Assembly (NCBI RefSeq): GCF_040931995.1
Contig: NZ_CP162412.1
Coordinates: forward strand, 620,001-684,000
Reading direction: 5' to 3'
From: Pelagovum sp. HNIBRBA483
GTDB taxonomy: Bacteria; Pseudomonadota; Alphaproteobacteria; Rhodobacterales; Rhodobacteraceae
DNA length: 64,000 bases
This document shows positions 51,855 to 61,310 of this stretch, piece by piece. The notes under the pieces were generated by a model that searched no databases, was not told the origin of the DNA, and saw only the letters and a program-made list of their open reading frames with translations. Positions within the stretch are counted from its first letter, which is position 1; every line of letters begins with the position of its first letter. The position numbers and the translations under genes are program-made.

Positions 51855-53348
51855 TTACTTCTTCTTTCCGAAACCGGACAAGCCGGTGGGAAGGCCGCCC
51901 GCAGCACCGCCAAAGCCGGAGGGCAACTGCCCTTGGAGCGCTTTCGCTGCTTCCTGCATGGCTTTGGGGTCGTTCATATCGGGCATCGCGCCTGCGCCTT
52001 TGCCGAACATCCCCTTCATTGCCTGACGCAAAGCGCCGCCTTTGCCCATTTTGCCGATCTTTTTCATCATGTCGGCCATCTGGCGTTGCTGTTTCAGAAG
52101 CTTGTTGAGTTCCGAAACTTCAAGCCCCGCACCAGCGGCGATCCGCTTTTTGCGGCTGGCCTGAAGGAGGTCGGGATTGGCGCGCTCTTTCTTGGTCATT
52201 GAATTGATCAGCGCGATCTGGCGGCGCAGCATTGTGTCATCCATACCGGCGGCGGACATCTGCTTCGACATTTTACCCATGCCGGGCATCATGCTCATGA
52301 CGCTTTCCATGCCGCCCATTTTGAGCATCTGCTCGAGCTGCATCTTCAGGTCGTTCATGTTAAAGCGGCCTTTTTGCAGGCGCTTGACCATGCGTTCGGC
52401 CTGCTCGGCTTCCAACGTCTGCTGGGCTTTCTCAACAAGGCTGACGATATCGCCCATGCCGAGGATGCGGCCCGCGATGCGCGACGGCTCGAAAGTTTCG
52501 ATCGCGTCCATCTTCTCGCCCAAGCCGACGAAGCGAATGGGTTTGCCGGTCACAGCGCGCATGGAGAGCGCCGCGCCGCCGCGGCCGTCACCGTCCATAC
52601 GGGTAAGGACAACGCCGGTGACGCCGATCTTGTCGTCAAACTCCTGCGCGACGTTTACTGCGTCCTGACCAGTGAGGCCATCGACGACGAGCAGTGTTTC
52701 GCGCGGGTTGGCGACATCGCGCACTTCGGCGGCCTGCTGGATCAGTTCCTGATCAATGTGCAAGCGGCCTGCCGTGTCGAGCATGTAGACGTCGTAACCG
52801 CCAAGGCTCGCTTGGGTTTTGGCCCGCTTCGCGATGGTGACGGGGTCTTCGCCCTTGACGATGGGAAGGGTATCAACGCCGATCTGCTTGCCGAGGATGG
52901 CGAGTTGTTCCATCGCGGCGGGGCGGTTGACGTCGAGCGAGGCCATCAACACGCGCTTGCCTTCACGTTCCATGAGGCGCTTGGCGAGCTTGGCTGTGGT
53001 GGTGGTTTTACCCGAGCCTTGCAGGCCGACCATCAAGATCGGTGCGGGCGGGTTGTCGATTTTCAACTGGCCCGGTTCATCCTCGCCGGTGAGGACATGG
53101 ACGAGTTCGTCATGGACGATTTTGACGACCTGCTGGCCAGGGGTGACCGACTTGGTCACGGCTTGGCCGGTGGCTTTCTTTTCGACCGCTTTAACGAAGC
53201 TACGAGTGACGGGAAGGGAAACGTCGGCTTCCAGAAGGGCGACGCGCACCTCACGCAGGGCGGCGCGGACGTCATCCTCAGACAGCGCGCCCTGCTTTGT
53301 CAGACGGTCAAAGACGCCAGAGAGGCGGTCGGAAAGATTTTCAAACAT
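51855..53348 (-). CDS. ffh: Signal recognition particle protein Ffh
   Basis: The 497-residue SRP54 GTPase has the N domain (MFENLSDRLSGVFDRLTKQG), G domain motifs GLQGSGKTTTTAKLA, DTAGRLHID and TRMDGDGRGGAAL, and a Met-rich M domain (about residues 300-440) that binds signal sequences and 4.5S RNA. The ATG at 53348 follows GGAGGGCC; upstream sequence in frame is not SRP-like. It targets inner-membrane proteins co-translationally. Confidence 0.95.
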   Translation of the reverse strand: MFENLSDRLSGVFDRLTKQGALSEDDVRAALREVRVALLEADVSLPVTRSFVKAVEKKATGQAVTKSVTPGQQVVKIVHDELVHVLTGEDEPGQLKIDNPPAPILMVGLQGSGKTTTTAKLAKRLMEREGKRVLMASLDVNRPAAMEQLAILGKQIGVDTLPIVKGEDPVTIAKRAKTQASLGGYDVYMLDTAGRLHIDQELIQQAAEVRDVANPRETLLVVDGLTGQDAVNVAQEFDDKIGVTGVVLTRMDGDGRGGAALSMRAVTGKPIRFVGLGEKMDAIETFEPSRIAGRILGMGDIVSLVEKAQQTLEAEQAERMVKRLQKGRFNMNDLKMQLEQMLKMGGMESVMSMMPGMGKMSKQMSAAGMDDTMLRRQIALINSMTKKERANPDLLQASRKKRIAAGAGLEVSELNKLLKQQRQMADMMKKIGKMGKGGALRQAMKGMFGKGAGAMPDMNDPKAMQEAAKALQGQLPSGFGGAAGGLPTGLSGFGKKK

Positions 53349-53653
53349 GCCTTGGCCCTCCATGACCGTTGCTGTGAGTATCCGACAGGTAAGTGCCGAA
53401 CGCGAAAATTCCAAACGACGCGCACCCCCACGGGCGCAACGCGCTGGTGGAGGGCGATCCCCGCACAGGCGCGAGGACCGGAAGCAATGAACTTCCGGGC
53501 AATGTGGGGCGTTTAGGCTGAGAGGGGGCACGAGTCAAGCCAAGTACAGGCGCCCCGTTTTTGGAGATGCTGCGCAGGGTTGCATAACCGAACAATCACC
53601 ATAATGATTGCCCTATAATGTGAATTCTCGCACAGAAGGGCGTATGGCTCGTG
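53349..53653. other. 305-base gap between divergent ffh and LysR genes
   Basis: The gap holds divergent control regions. A perfect TATAAT at 53614-53619, 35 bases before the LysR ATG, is a -10 candidate for that gene, but no matching -35 is at the right distance. No 4.5S RNA-like sequence or other gene was recognised. Confidence 0.45.
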
Positions 53654-54535
53654 ATGGAAAATTGGGATGAGGTCCGGACCGCATATCAGGTCGCGCGACT
53701 CGGTACAGTCAGTGGCGCGGCAGATGCGCTGGGCGTACATCATGCGACGGTGATACGCCATATTGATGCGCTTGAGGCGCGATTGGGGGTTAAACTCTTC
53801 CAGCGGCACGCGCGTGGCTACACCGCGACCGAGGCAGGTATGGATTTGCTGCGGGTCGCGCAGGCGACTGATGACCAGTTCGCCCAGCTTGCGGGCCGCA
53901 TTCGCGGACAAGGCGATGGGGTGACGGGCGAGCTGGTTGTAACGTCTATCGTCGCACTGGCACCGCAACTGACGCCCATCATCCTGCGTTTTCAACAGGA
54001 GAATCCGGGCCTCCTCGTGCGGTATTTGACGGGTGAGCGGCTTTTTCGGCTTGAATACGGCGAAGCGCATGTGGCCATTCGCGCGGGGACAGCGCCACAG
54101 GAACCCGACAATGTTGTGCAGCCTTTTGTGCAACAGCAGTACTTCATGGTGGCCGCGCCGGAATATATCGAGCGGCATGGGTTGCCCAAGAGCGAGGAAG
54201 AGCTTTCGGATCATTGGTTCGTCGGACATGACAGCGAAAACAACCGCGCGCCTTTCATGAGATGGCTCTCTGGCGTCGTGCCGCGCGAGCGGGTGGTCTT
54301 CCGAACCACGGAGGATGTCTCCTCGCAACTTGCGATCCTTTCCGGAGCAGGGATCGGTTTTTTGCCCTGTTGGACTTTGCGCGAGCACCCGGAAATGGTG
54401 CAGATTTTGCCCCCGAAACAGGAGTGGAGTGCGCCGCTGTGGCTCGTCACCCACGTTGACTTGCACCGGACGGCCAAGGTGCAGGCGTTTCTGGCAGCGC
54501 TGAAAGCAAGCGCGAGTGGCTGGACGCAAGTATGA
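53654..54535 (+). CDS. LysR-family transcriptional regulator
   Basis: The 293-residue regulator has the LysR helix-turn-helix in TVSGAADALGVHHATVIRHIDALEARLGVKLFQR (start quoted in part as AADALGVHHATVIRHIDAL) and a periplasmic-binding-like effector domain. The ATG at 53654 is preferred to the adjacent GTG. Its stop overlaps the start of the DMT exporter gene (ATGA), so it is probably co-transcribed with its target; most LysR genes are instead divergent from theirs. Confidence 0.88.
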   Translation: MENWDEVRTAYQVARLGTVSGAADALGVHHATVIRHIDALEARLGVKLFQRHARGYTATEAGMDLLRVAQATDDQFAQLAGRIRGQGDGVTGELVVTSIVALAPQLTPIILRFQQENPGLLVRYLTGERLFRLEYGEAHVAIRAGTAPQEPDNVVQPFVQQQYFMVAAPEYIERHGLPKSEEELSDHWFVGHDSENNRAPFMRWLSGVVPRERVVFRTTEDVSSQLAILSGAGIGFLPCWTLREHPEMVQILPPKQEWSAPLWLVTHVDLHRTAKVQAFLAALKASASGWTQV

Positions 54536-55407
54536 CGCCTGCCGGTCGTGGGCATTTGGCGATGCTGATTTGGTCTGCCGGAGTGGCCGGCTCCTTTGCA
54601 CTGGGGCAACGGGTTGCGAATGATATAAGCCCCTTTGCGCTCAATGCGGTGCGTTTCTGGCTGGCCGCGCTTTTGCTGGGGGCTGTTGTTCGGGCAGGTG
54701 GCGGGCGGCTCAATCCGCGGTTGGGCGGTCACTGGCGTTATGCCATTTTAGGTGCGATTTTCGCGCTCTATTTCATCACCATGTTTGAAGGGCTGAAAAC
54801 GGCCTCGTCGGTCAGTATCGCCGCAGTCTTGACGCTGACGCCGATCATGTCTGGCTTTTTTGGATGGGTCTTGCTGCGCCAGCGAATGACTTCGCGCATG
54901 GCGTTGGCCCTTGCGCTTGGCGGTGCGGGTGCGATCTGGGTGATCTTCAAAGCCGATCTTCAGGCGTTGCTGGCGCTGGATTTGGGGCGGGGGGAGTTGA
55001 TCTTCTTTGTTGGCTGTTTTGCCCATGCGTTCTACACCCCGTTTGGCAGGATGGTGAACCGGGGTGAACAGCCATTGCTCTACACCTTCTGGGTGGTTGT
55101 CTATGCTGCCATCGTGGCGACAGCCTTCGGCCTTTCGGACCTGTTGGCGACGGACTGGTTCGCTCTGCCGCTGCTGGCTTGGGTCACGATCGCTTACACG
55201 GCGGTGGCGGCAACTGCGATGACAGCGTCTACACTTCTTTATGCGACGATGCGGCTCCCTTCGGCCAAGGTCATGGCCTACACCTATCTGACCCCGAGTT
55301 GGGCAATCGCGTGGGAGTTGGCCTTGGGTGGCAGTCCGCCAGCGCCGTTGGTGATGGCGGGGCTTGTTTTAACCGTGACGGCGTTGTTGCTGCTGCTCAG
55401 GGAGTAG
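54532..55407 (+). CDS. EamA/DMT-superfamily transporter
   Basis: The 291-residue inner-membrane protein has ten predicted helices in two EamA repeats (about residues 8-140 and 150-288). Family members export amino acids or metabolites. The stop region overlaps the end of the convergent arsR-type gene by 11 bases. Coupling to the LysR gene suggests regulated export; the substrate is unknown. Confidence 0.88.
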   Translation: MTPAGRGHLAMLIWSAGVAGSFALGQRVANDISPFALNAVRFWLAALLLGAVVRAGGGRLNPRLGGHWRYAILGAIFALYFITMFEGLKTASSVSIAAVLTLTPIMSGFFGWVLLRQRMTSRMALALALGGAGAIWVIFKADLQALLALDLGRGELIFFVGCFAHAFYTPFGRMVNRGEQPLLYTFWVVVYAAIVATAFGLSDLLATDWFALPLLAWVTIAYTAVAATAMTASTLLYATMRLPSAKVMAYTYLTPSWAIAWELALGGSPPAPLVMAGLVLTVTALLLLLRE

Positions 55408-55738
55408 GAGATTCATCGATCTCGGTTGCAAGGAAGCGTTCAAATGCGTCTAGATCGACACTTTCCATCAAACCGAAACCTTTCATCCAGACAGAGGCTT
55501 CGCGCAGCGAGTCCGGCTCAAGCTTGCACCATTTGACCCTGCCGCGCTTTTCCTGACTTATCAAACCTGCCGAAGTCAGAACGCCAAGATGCTTGGAAAT
55601 CGCCGCCAGCGACATCTCGAATGGGTCGGCAACATCAGTCACGGCCATATCGTCCTCAAGCAGCATTGTGAGGATGGCGCGGCGGGTCGGGTCTGCCAGC
55701 GCTGCAAAGACGGTATCGAGTGTTGCGGTTTTGGTCAC
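55397..55738 (-). CDS. ArsR-family transcriptional regulator
   Basis: The 113-residue winged-helix protein begins with FAALADPTRRAILTML and has the recognition helix in MSLAAISKHLGVLTSAGLI. There are no paired cysteines of the metal-sensing ArsR type, so it likely senses something else or acts as a simple repressor. It is convergent with and slightly overlaps the DMT gene. Confidence 0.88.
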   Translation of the reverse strand: MTKTATLDTVFAALADPTRRAILTMLLEDDMAVTDVADPFEMSLAAISKHLGVLTSAGLISQEKRGRVKWCKLEPDSLREASVWMKGFGLMESVDLDAFERFLATEIDESPTP

Positions 55739-55831
55739 GTCTTTGGCGTAGCTAGATGGGCGTAAGGGGTCAATCTAATTCATTTGGCCCCACCTCAAAG
55801 CAGGGTTAAACTGCCATGTGGGTGAGGGGGG

Positions 55832-56734
55832 ATGAGTATGCCGCTACGTTATTGGGCGATTATCTTGGTGTTGGCGGCCGGTTGGGGGTCGTCATTCTTC
55901 TTTAATGAAATTTTGCTCCGCGAGTTGCATCCGCTTTGGGTAGGGGCCGGCCGTATGGCCACTGGTGCGCTTGGATGTTGGCTTTGGCTGAGTTTGCGCG
56001 GGAAAGCGCGGCTGGTTCCGATCGCGGTGATTGGGCATCTGGTGGTATTTGGCATGCTGCAATACGGGATGCCGCTCACGATCTTCCCTCTATCGCAGCA
56101 ATATATAACCTCCTCGGCGGCGGGGATCATCAACGCAATGGCCCCGATTATGGTGGTGCTGGTCAGTCACTTCTGGCCGGGTGGTGAGCGCGCGACTTTG
56201 TTGAAGTCGTTTGGTGTGGTGGCCGGGTTTTCCGGTATCGTGTTGCTTGCAGTGCCGTCGCTGCAGGGAGAAGGCGACTCGGCGCCTTGGGCGCTTGCCT
56301 TCGCACTACTGGCACCGTTGAGTTACGGGCTTGCGTTGAACTACTTGCGGACGTTTGACGGGATGGACCGTACGGTGCTGACGGCATGGGCGTTGTTGGT
56401 TGGTGCGTCGGTAATGGTTCCGATCGCGGCTGTGACCACCGGCGCTCCGCGGATCTCGCAGGCGGAGACATGGGCGGCGCTCGGTGTGATCGGATTTGTC
56501 CTGACGGCTGCTGCGTTCATCATTCTCTTCTGGCTGATCCCCAAGGTGGGTGGCACGGCGGCATCCACCGTCACATTTATTGCGCCGGTGGCGGCGCTCC
56601 TGCTGGGGGTGCTGGTTCTGGAGGAAACGGTGCTGCCGATTCAGTACGCGGGACTGGCCGCGATTTTTGGAGGATTGGTGTTTATCGACGGGCGCCTGTT
56701 TCACTGGTCGAGCAAAGATCAACCAAAAGGTTGA
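55832..56734 (+). CDS. EamA/DMT-superfamily transporter
   Basis: This second, distinct DMT protein of 300 residues has ten predicted helices in two EamA repeats and N-terminal WGSSFFFNEILLREL. A GAGGGGGG tract precedes the ATG at 55832; an ATG at 55838 is also possible. It stands alone downstream of the arsR-type gene and upstream of the atp operon. The exported substrate is unknown. Confidence 0.87.
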   Translation: MSMPLRYWAIILVLAAGWGSSFFFNEILLRELHPLWVGAGRMATGALGCWLWLSLRGKARLVPIAVIGHLVVFGMLQYGMPLTIFPLSQQYITSSAAGIINAMAPIMVVLVSHFWPGGERATLLKSFGVVAGFSGIVLLAVPSLQGEGDSAPWALAFALLAPLSYGLALNYLRTFDGMDRTVLTAWALLVGASVMVPIAAVTTGAPRISQAETWAALGVIGFVLTAAAFIILFWLIPKVGGTAASTVTFIAPVAALLLGVLVLEETVLPIQYAGLAAIFGGLVFIDGRLFHWSSKDQPKG

Positions 56735-56859
56735 ATATCAAAGGTTTGATGAAATGCACCCCTCTCGCCGGATGCCGCACTTTCCTTTCGGTCAGGGTTT
56801 CCTTTGAATTTGTTTTATTTCAATAAGTTGCATGGGAATAGCCCGTCCGCCAAGCCGGC

Positions 56860-56888
56860 TTGACTCATGGCGTGCTAGACCCTAGCAA
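56860..56888 (+). promoter_or_regulatory. Possible promoter of the F0 ATP synthase operon
   Basis: TTGACT (56860-56865) has five of six matches to the -35 consensus, and TAGCAA lies 17 bases further on at 56883-56888 as a poor -10. The 185-base gap before atpI must contain the operon promoter, but this exact assignment is tentative. Confidence 0.35.
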
Positions 56889-56919
56889 GGCGCCAAGTTT
56901 CATGTGGGGGAAATCCATC

Positions 56920-57258
56920 GTGTCAGACATGCGCGAACCCTCTGCCGAAGAGCGTTTGAAGCTGCTCGAAGAGCGGATCGAACAGGCGCGAAAGACGGGT
57001 GATGATGATCACCACATGAAAAAAGACTATTCGCAGGCGCAGCTTGCTTGGCGGATGGTTATCGAGCTTGTTGCCGGTCTTGGGATCGGCTTTGGCATCG
57101 GATACGGGCTGGATACCCTGTTTGGGACCATGCCGATCTTTCTGGTGCTGTTCATATTTTTTGGCTTTGCGGCCGGCGTCAAAACGATGCTGAACTCAGC
57201 CAAAGAAATGCAGATGAAACAGCTGGCCAAATTGGCTGGCGAAGATGAGGACAACTGA
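56920..57258 (+). CDS. atpI: F0F1 ATP synthase assembly protein AtpI (subunit I)
   Basis: The 112-residue protein has a charged N-terminal part and two membrane helices ([20 protein letters not shown] and [19 protein letters not shown]), matching the AtpI/AtpQ family in alphaproteobacterial F0 operons. It helps assemble the c-ring. I chose the GTG at 56920 with GGGGG upstream; an ATG at 56929 or a longer frame from 56860 are alternatives. Confidence 0.85.
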   Translation: MSDMREPSAEERLKLLEERIEQARKTGDDDHHMKKDYSQAQLAWRMVIELVAGLGIGFGIGYGLDTLFGTMPIFLVLFIFFGFAAGVKTMLNSAKEMQMKQLAKLAGEDEDN

Positions 57259-57259
57259 C

Positions 57260-58018
57260 GTGGCGACCGAAGCACATGGCGAAGAATCCGGCGGTCTGGT
57301 ATTCCACCCGCTCGACCAGTTCATTGTCAAACCACTGTTCGGCGATGGGCCGATCCATTGGTACACTCCGACCAACGTAACGCTGTGGATGTTCCTGGCG
57401 GTTGTGGCGGTTGTTTTGGTCTTCGTCGTGGGTGGTCGTGGCCGTGCCGTTATCCCGAGCCGGATGCAGTCCATCGGTGAGCTGATCTACGGTTTCACCT
57501 ACAAGATGGTTGAGGATGTCGCTGGTAAGGACGCAGTGAAGTTCTTCCCCTACATCATCACGCTTTTCATCTTCATCCTGTTCTCGAACTTCCTTGGCCT
57601 GTTGCCGATGAGCTTTGCGACCACCAGCCACATCGCTGTCACGGCTGTTCTGGCTGCCGCCGTGTTCCTGACGGTGACAATTGTTGGTTTCGTCAAGAAC
57701 GGTGCTGCTTTCCTTGGTCTTTTCTGGGTGTCGTCCGCACCGCTCGCGCTGCGTCCGATCCTTGCCGTGATCGAACTGATTTCCTACTTCGTGCGCCCTG
57801 TCAGCCACTCCATTCGTTTGGGCGGCAACATCATGGCGGGTCACGCGGTGATCAAGGTGTTCGCTGGCTTTGCAGCGATTGCCGCCATCAGCCCCGTATC
57901 GGTGCTCGCGATCAGCGCCATCTACGGTCTCGAAGTTCTCGTAGCCGGTATTCAGGCTTACGTTTTCACCATTCTGACCTGTGTTTACCTGAAAGATGCT
58001 CTGCATCCCTCGCACTAA
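57260..58018 (+). CDS. atpB: F0F1 ATP synthase subunit a
   Basis: The 252-residue subunit a has the conserved helix with the essential Arg in [18 protein letters not shown] (Arg in SIRLGGN). It forms the proton half-channels beside the c-ring. The start is GTG at 57260, one base after the atpI stop, with GAGGA upstream; an ATG at 57245 would overlap atpI. Confidence 0.95.
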   Translation: MATEAHGEESGGLVFHPLDQFIVKPLFGDGPIHWYTPTNVTLWMFLAVVAVVLVFVVGGRGRAVIPSRMQSIGELIYGFTYKMVEDVAGKDAVKFFPYIITLFIFILFSNFLGLLPMSFATTSHIAVTAVLAAAVFLTVTIVGFVKNGAAFLGLFWVSSAPLALRPILAVIELISYFVRPVSHSIRLGGNIMAGHAVIKVFAGFAAIAAISPVSVLAISAIYGLEVLVAGIQAYVFTILTCVYLKDALHPSH

Positions 58019-58064
58019 GGTCCGGATCTCTAACTAACGCAATTCCATCGTAAGGAGAAAAATC

Positions 58065-58301
58065 ATGGAAGGCGATATCGCACAACTCGGTCAATTCATC
58101 GGTGCTGGTCTGGCCGCTATCGGTTCCGGCGCTGCTGCAATCGGTGTGGGCCACGTTGCTGGCAACTTCCTCGCCGGCGCTCTGCGCAACCCGTCCGCAG
58201 CTGCTTCGCAGACTGCAACTCTCTTCATCGGCATCGCATTCGCAGAAGCTCTGGGGATCTTCTCGTTCCTCGTCGCTCTGCTGCTGATGTTCGCCGTCTA
58301 A
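58065..58301 (+). CDS. atpE: F0F1 ATP synthase subunit c
   Basis: The 78-residue hairpin proteolipid has the Gly/Ala-rich first helix [21 protein letters not shown] and the proton-binding Glu in [10 protein letters not shown] in the second helix. It oligomerises into the rotor ring. A TAAGGAG site precedes the ATG. Confidence 0.97.
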   Translation: MEGDIAQLGQFIGAGLAAIGSGAAAIGVGHVAGNFLAGALRNPSAAASQTATLFIGIAFAEALGIFSFLVALLLMFAV

Positions 58302-58386
58302 TCCAAAGACGTGTCCTTACGGTCGGGGCGCGCGGCCTGATCCGCGCCCCCGATGACATGACTTAGGTCCGACGGAGAGACGAGAG

Positions 58387-58944
58387 ATGGCAGGCGAATC
58401 CACAACGGTCGAAAACGCCGCTGACGCAGGCGCACACGGGGCGGAAGCCTCTGGTGCGGGTATGCCGCAGCTGGACTTCTCGACCTTCCCAAACCAGATT
58501 TTCTGGCTCGTAGTCACGCTCGTCGTGATCTACTTTGTCCTGTCGCGTATTGCCCTGCCGCGCATCAGCGCAGTATTGGCCGAACGTGCAGGCACCATAA
58601 CGAATGATATTGCTGCTGCCGAAGAGCTGAAGCTCAAAGCACAGGAAGCAGAAGCCGCTTATAATCAAGCGCTGGCAGACGCGCGGGCGGAAGCCAACCG
58701 GATTGTTGCCGAGGCAAAAGCCGAAATTCAGTCCGAGCTTGATGCAGAGCTGAAGAAGGCAGACGCCGAGATTGCGGCAAAGACAGCCGAGAGCGAGAAG
58801 GCTATTGCCGAAATTCGCGAGAACGCTGTGAAGAGCGTGACCGACGTTGCCAAAGATACGGCAAAAGAGATTGTCGCAGCACTTGGTGGCAAAGCGGACG
58901 CAAAGACAGTCACTGCGGCTGTCAAAGCGCAGATGAAGGGATAA
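58387..58944 (+). CDS. F0F1 ATP synthase subunit b'
   Basis: The 185-residue protein has a short N-terminal tail, one membrane helix ([21 protein letters not shown] near residues 37-57) and a long Ala/Glu/Lys-rich coiled coil forming half of the peripheral stalk. Alphaproteobacteria and phototrophs carry both b and b'. It precedes atpF by four bases. Confidence 0.92.
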   Translation: MAGESTTVENAADAGAHGAEASGAGMPQLDFSTFPNQIFWLVVTLVVIYFVLSRIALPRISAVLAERAGTITNDIAAAEELKLKAQEAEAAYNQALADARAEANRIVAEAKAEIQSELDAELKKADAEIAAKTAESEKAIAEIRENAVKSVTDVAKDTAKEIVAALGGKADAKTVTAAVKAQMKG

Positions 58945-58948
58945 GGCG

Positions 58949-59521
58949 ATGAAAAAGATCATGACCCTTGTCTTCGCACTTGTTGGGACACCTGCTCTGG
59001 CTGCCAGCAAGAACCCGTTTTCTGCGGATTTCTGGCACCTAACGAATACTGACCTTATCGTCAGCATTGCATTCCTCGTGTTCCTTGGCGTTTTGGTTTA
59101 TTTCAAAGTGCCTGGGATGCTCGGTGGCATGCTGGACAAGCGCGCTGACGGTATCAAATCCGAGCTGGAAGAAGCCAAGGCACTTCGTGAAGAAGCGCAG
59201 GCCTTGTTGGCTTCGTATGAGCGGAAGCAGAAAGAAGTCCAAGAGCAGGCTGACAGGATTGTCGCAAGCGCGAAGGACGAAGCAAGCCGTGCCGCCGAGC
59301 AAGCCAAGGCGGACATCGCGGCCTCTGTGCAGCGTCGCTTGGCAGTTGCACAAGATCAGATCGCAAGCGCTCAGGCGTCTGCCATCAAGGATATCCGCAA
59401 TCAGGCGGTGACTGTCGCGATCAACGCATCGCGCCAAATCATCGCGGAGCAAATGACCGCAGCGGACGCCAATAAATTGATCGATGCAGCGATTGCTGAT
59501 GTGGATGCGAAGCTCCACTAA
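58949..59521 (+). CDS. atpF: F0F1 ATP synthase subunit b
   Basis: The 190-residue subunit b begins with a cleavable-looking hydrophobic segment (MKKIMTLVFALVGTPALAA), then a membrane helix (LIVSIAFLVFLGVLVYFKVPGM) and a long coiled coil. With b' it makes the peripheral stalk linking F0 and F1. It ends the operon; a strong terminator follows. Confidence 0.93.
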   Translation: MKKIMTLVFALVGTPALAASKNPFSADFWHLTNTDLIVSIAFLVFLGVLVYFKVPGMLGGMLDKRADGIKSELEEAKALREEAQALLASYERKQKEVQEQADRIVASAKDEASRAAEQAKADIAASVQRRLAVAQDQIASAQASAIKDIRNQAVTVAINASRQIIAEQMTAADANKLIDAAIADVDAKLH

Positions 59522-59550
59522 GTCTCGCTGAGAGGTCAAATTGCAGATCA

Positions 59551-59580
59551 AAGCCCGGCAGCGCCGGGCTTTTTTCTTTT
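59551..59580 (+). terminator. Rho-independent terminator of the F0 operon
   Basis: AGCCCGGC (59552-59559) pairs with GCCGGGCT (59563-59570) around a 3-base loop and is followed by TTTTTTCTTTT. It separates the atp operon from the sulfotransferase-type locus. Confidence 0.93.
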
Positions 59581-59688
59581 GCGGGCGCTTTCCTTAATTT
59601 TGCCTTTGTTTTTCCAAATATGCAGGCCAATCCGGTTATAGTCAGGATTGTGTTTACGATTTGGAAACAGCCAAGGGGAGAGTCACGC

Positions 59689-61092
59689 GTGTTGGACCGC
59701 AATATTTCGGTAAGAGCATTTGCGGCGGCGGCCCTGATATTGTTGATTGGCGCGGTTCTCCTCGGATGGGCCGCTACGCTTGTCGCGCGCGACAAAACCA
59801 CTCATCGTGCTGCGCAAGTGGCTTTCCTGATAACGCAATTTCCGGAAGATGTGCACGATAGTTTCGAAGAGCTGCGCCTTATGCTGTCGGCATCCGCTCG
59901 TGAGGAGCTGGTTTCGGTCCCCGCAGATGTGGATCCGGTAGCGCGGGGGTATCGTCCGCTGTCCGAGGGGATATTTATCGATGCGCAGCCGGATTATGCG
60001 CGGGGCTGGCGTTACCTTGGTGGCGCTTTTCGTGTGAACGGAACCGCGCAGAATGCGGTCGTCATTCTATCTCCTGATTTGGAAATGGTTGCGCTCTGGC
60101 CGATTGGCGAGCAGGCACTTCGGAATGTGGTGGGCAACCCAGATGCGATTACGCCAGACTATCGCAAGCTGCTGCATGGGTTAGCCGTTCTGCCTGACGG
60201 CTCGTTTGCCTTCGCGATGGACAACGGGACGTCATTGCAACGTTTCGACACCTGCGGCGGATTGGTTTGGATCAAGCCTGGCAGCTTCCATCACAGCGTC
60301 CATTATTCGGAAGGGCGTCTCTGGGCTTTGCGCGATTTCGACTATGCGCCGGTTGGAGCAGGATGGGAAAATTCTCACTGGGGTCAGACAGGGGCTGTCG
60401 CTGTGGATGCCGAGACTGGAGAGGAGCGTCTTGCCCTTTCATTTGACCAGATCCGCGCAGCGAACCCGAATATCAGTCTGATTGATCTGCCGCGCATGCA
60501 GGAGGATGAGCCTTGGCTCAATCCCGAACACGTCGAGGGTCTGTACATGCAGGATCCATTCCATCTCAATGACGTGGAACCACTTCCAGCAGATATGGCG
60601 GCGGCATTTCCACAATTCGCGGCTGGTGATCTTATGATTTCTGCGCGGACCCTCAATACGGTCTTGGTCGTCGATCCGGAGACTGCGCAAATAAAATGGT
60701 ACGCGACGGGGCAGACAAACCGTCAGCATGATCCCGACTGGCGCTCGGACGGAACCATTTCTGTATTCGACAACCGGATGGGGCGTCGCACGAGCCAGAT
60801 TGTTGCTCTCCAACCAGCTGAAGTCATGGGGCGTGAAGTGCTTCTGGATGGGGCTGAACATGATTTCTATTCGTTTATTCGGGGAAAACACAGCTTCCGC
60901 CCCGATGGAACTTTGGCTGTTATCAGTGCGCAGCAAGGGCGGGTATTCGAGATCGCGCCGGACGGCCGTCGGGTGTTTGAGCTTTACAGTACTGACCCCG
61001 ATGATCCGGCACGAAATTTTGCGATCACAAGTATGGCCTTTGTTCCCGAAGGCGATCTGACAATGGAGGAATTTTCATGCAACGACATTTGA
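59689..61092 (+). CDS. Arylsulfotransferase-like (ASST/Arylsulfotran_2) membrane-anchored protein
   Basis: The 467-residue protein has one N-terminal membrane anchor (about residues 8-30) and a periplasmic beta-propeller-like domain resembling bacterial arylsulfotransferase-family proteins. Conserved-looking elements include FHLNDVEPL, RQHDPDW followed by DGTISVFDN, and GKHSFRPDG. Classical ASST transfers sulfate from phenolic sulfates through a histidine; whether this branch does so is not established. A GTG at 59689 with AAGGGGAG eight bases upstream is the likely start. It overlaps the next gene by 16 bases. Confidence 0.72.
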   Translation: MLDRNISVRAFAAAALILLIGAVLLGWAATLVARDKTTHRAAQVAFLITQFPEDVHDSFEELRLMLSASAREELVSVPADVDPVARGYRPLSEGIFIDAQPDYARGWRYLGGAFRVNGTAQNAVVILSPDLEMVALWPIGEQALRNVVGNPDAITPDYRKLLHGLAVLPDGSFAFAMDNGTSLQRFDTCGGLVWIKPGSFHHSVHYSEGRLWALRDFDYAPVGAGWENSHWGQTGAVAVDAETGEERLALSFDQIRAANPNISLIDLPRMQEDEPWLNPEHVEGLYMQDPFHLNDVEPLPADMAAAFPQFAAGDLMISARTLNTVLVVDPETAQIKWYATGQTNRQHDPDWRSDGTISVFDNRMGRRTSQIVALQPAEVMGREVLLDGAEHDFYSFIRGKHSFRPDGTLAVISAQQGRVFEIAPDGRRVFELYSTDPDDPARNFAITSMAFVPEGDLTMEEFSCNDI

Positions 61093-61307
61093 GGCTCGTG
61101 GCTTTCTTTGCCGCTGCAATGTTCGTGATGCCGAATGCGGCTCTTGCCTATATCGGGCCCGGAATGGGGCTCGGCGCTATCACGGCGGTGCTTGGTGTTC
61201 TGGCCGCGCTCTTGATGGCGATCATAGGGCTTGTTTGGTATCCGATGAAGCGGATGTTCAAGAAGCGAACCGCCAAGGCTGTGCGTGACAGTTCGAGCGA
61301 CGATTAG
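61077..61307 (+). CDS. Small YIGPG-type membrane protein
   Basis: The 76-residue product has a signal peptide (residues 1-24, ending NAALA), then YIGPGMGLGAITAV and one membrane helix, and a basic cytoplasmic tail (KRMFKKRTAKAV). Such small YIGPG proteins occur near extracellular polysaccharide and sulfotransferase genes but have no known activity. A GGAGGA site lies within the end of the upstream gene, so translation is coupled. It may anchor or connect the two large proteins. Confidence 0.7.
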   Translation: MQRHLRLVAFFAAAMFVMPNAALAYIGPGMGLGAITAVLGVLAALLMAIIGLVWYPMKRMFKKRTAKAVRDSSSDD

Positions 61308-61310
61308 GCC

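Noticed and set aside
53341-53595. Minus-strand frame of 84 codons upstream of ffh, and a possible 4.5S RNA there
   Set aside because: The frame overlaps the ffh ribosome-binding site and looks unlike any known protein. The conserved GGAAG-type core loop of SRP RNA in its proper context was not found.
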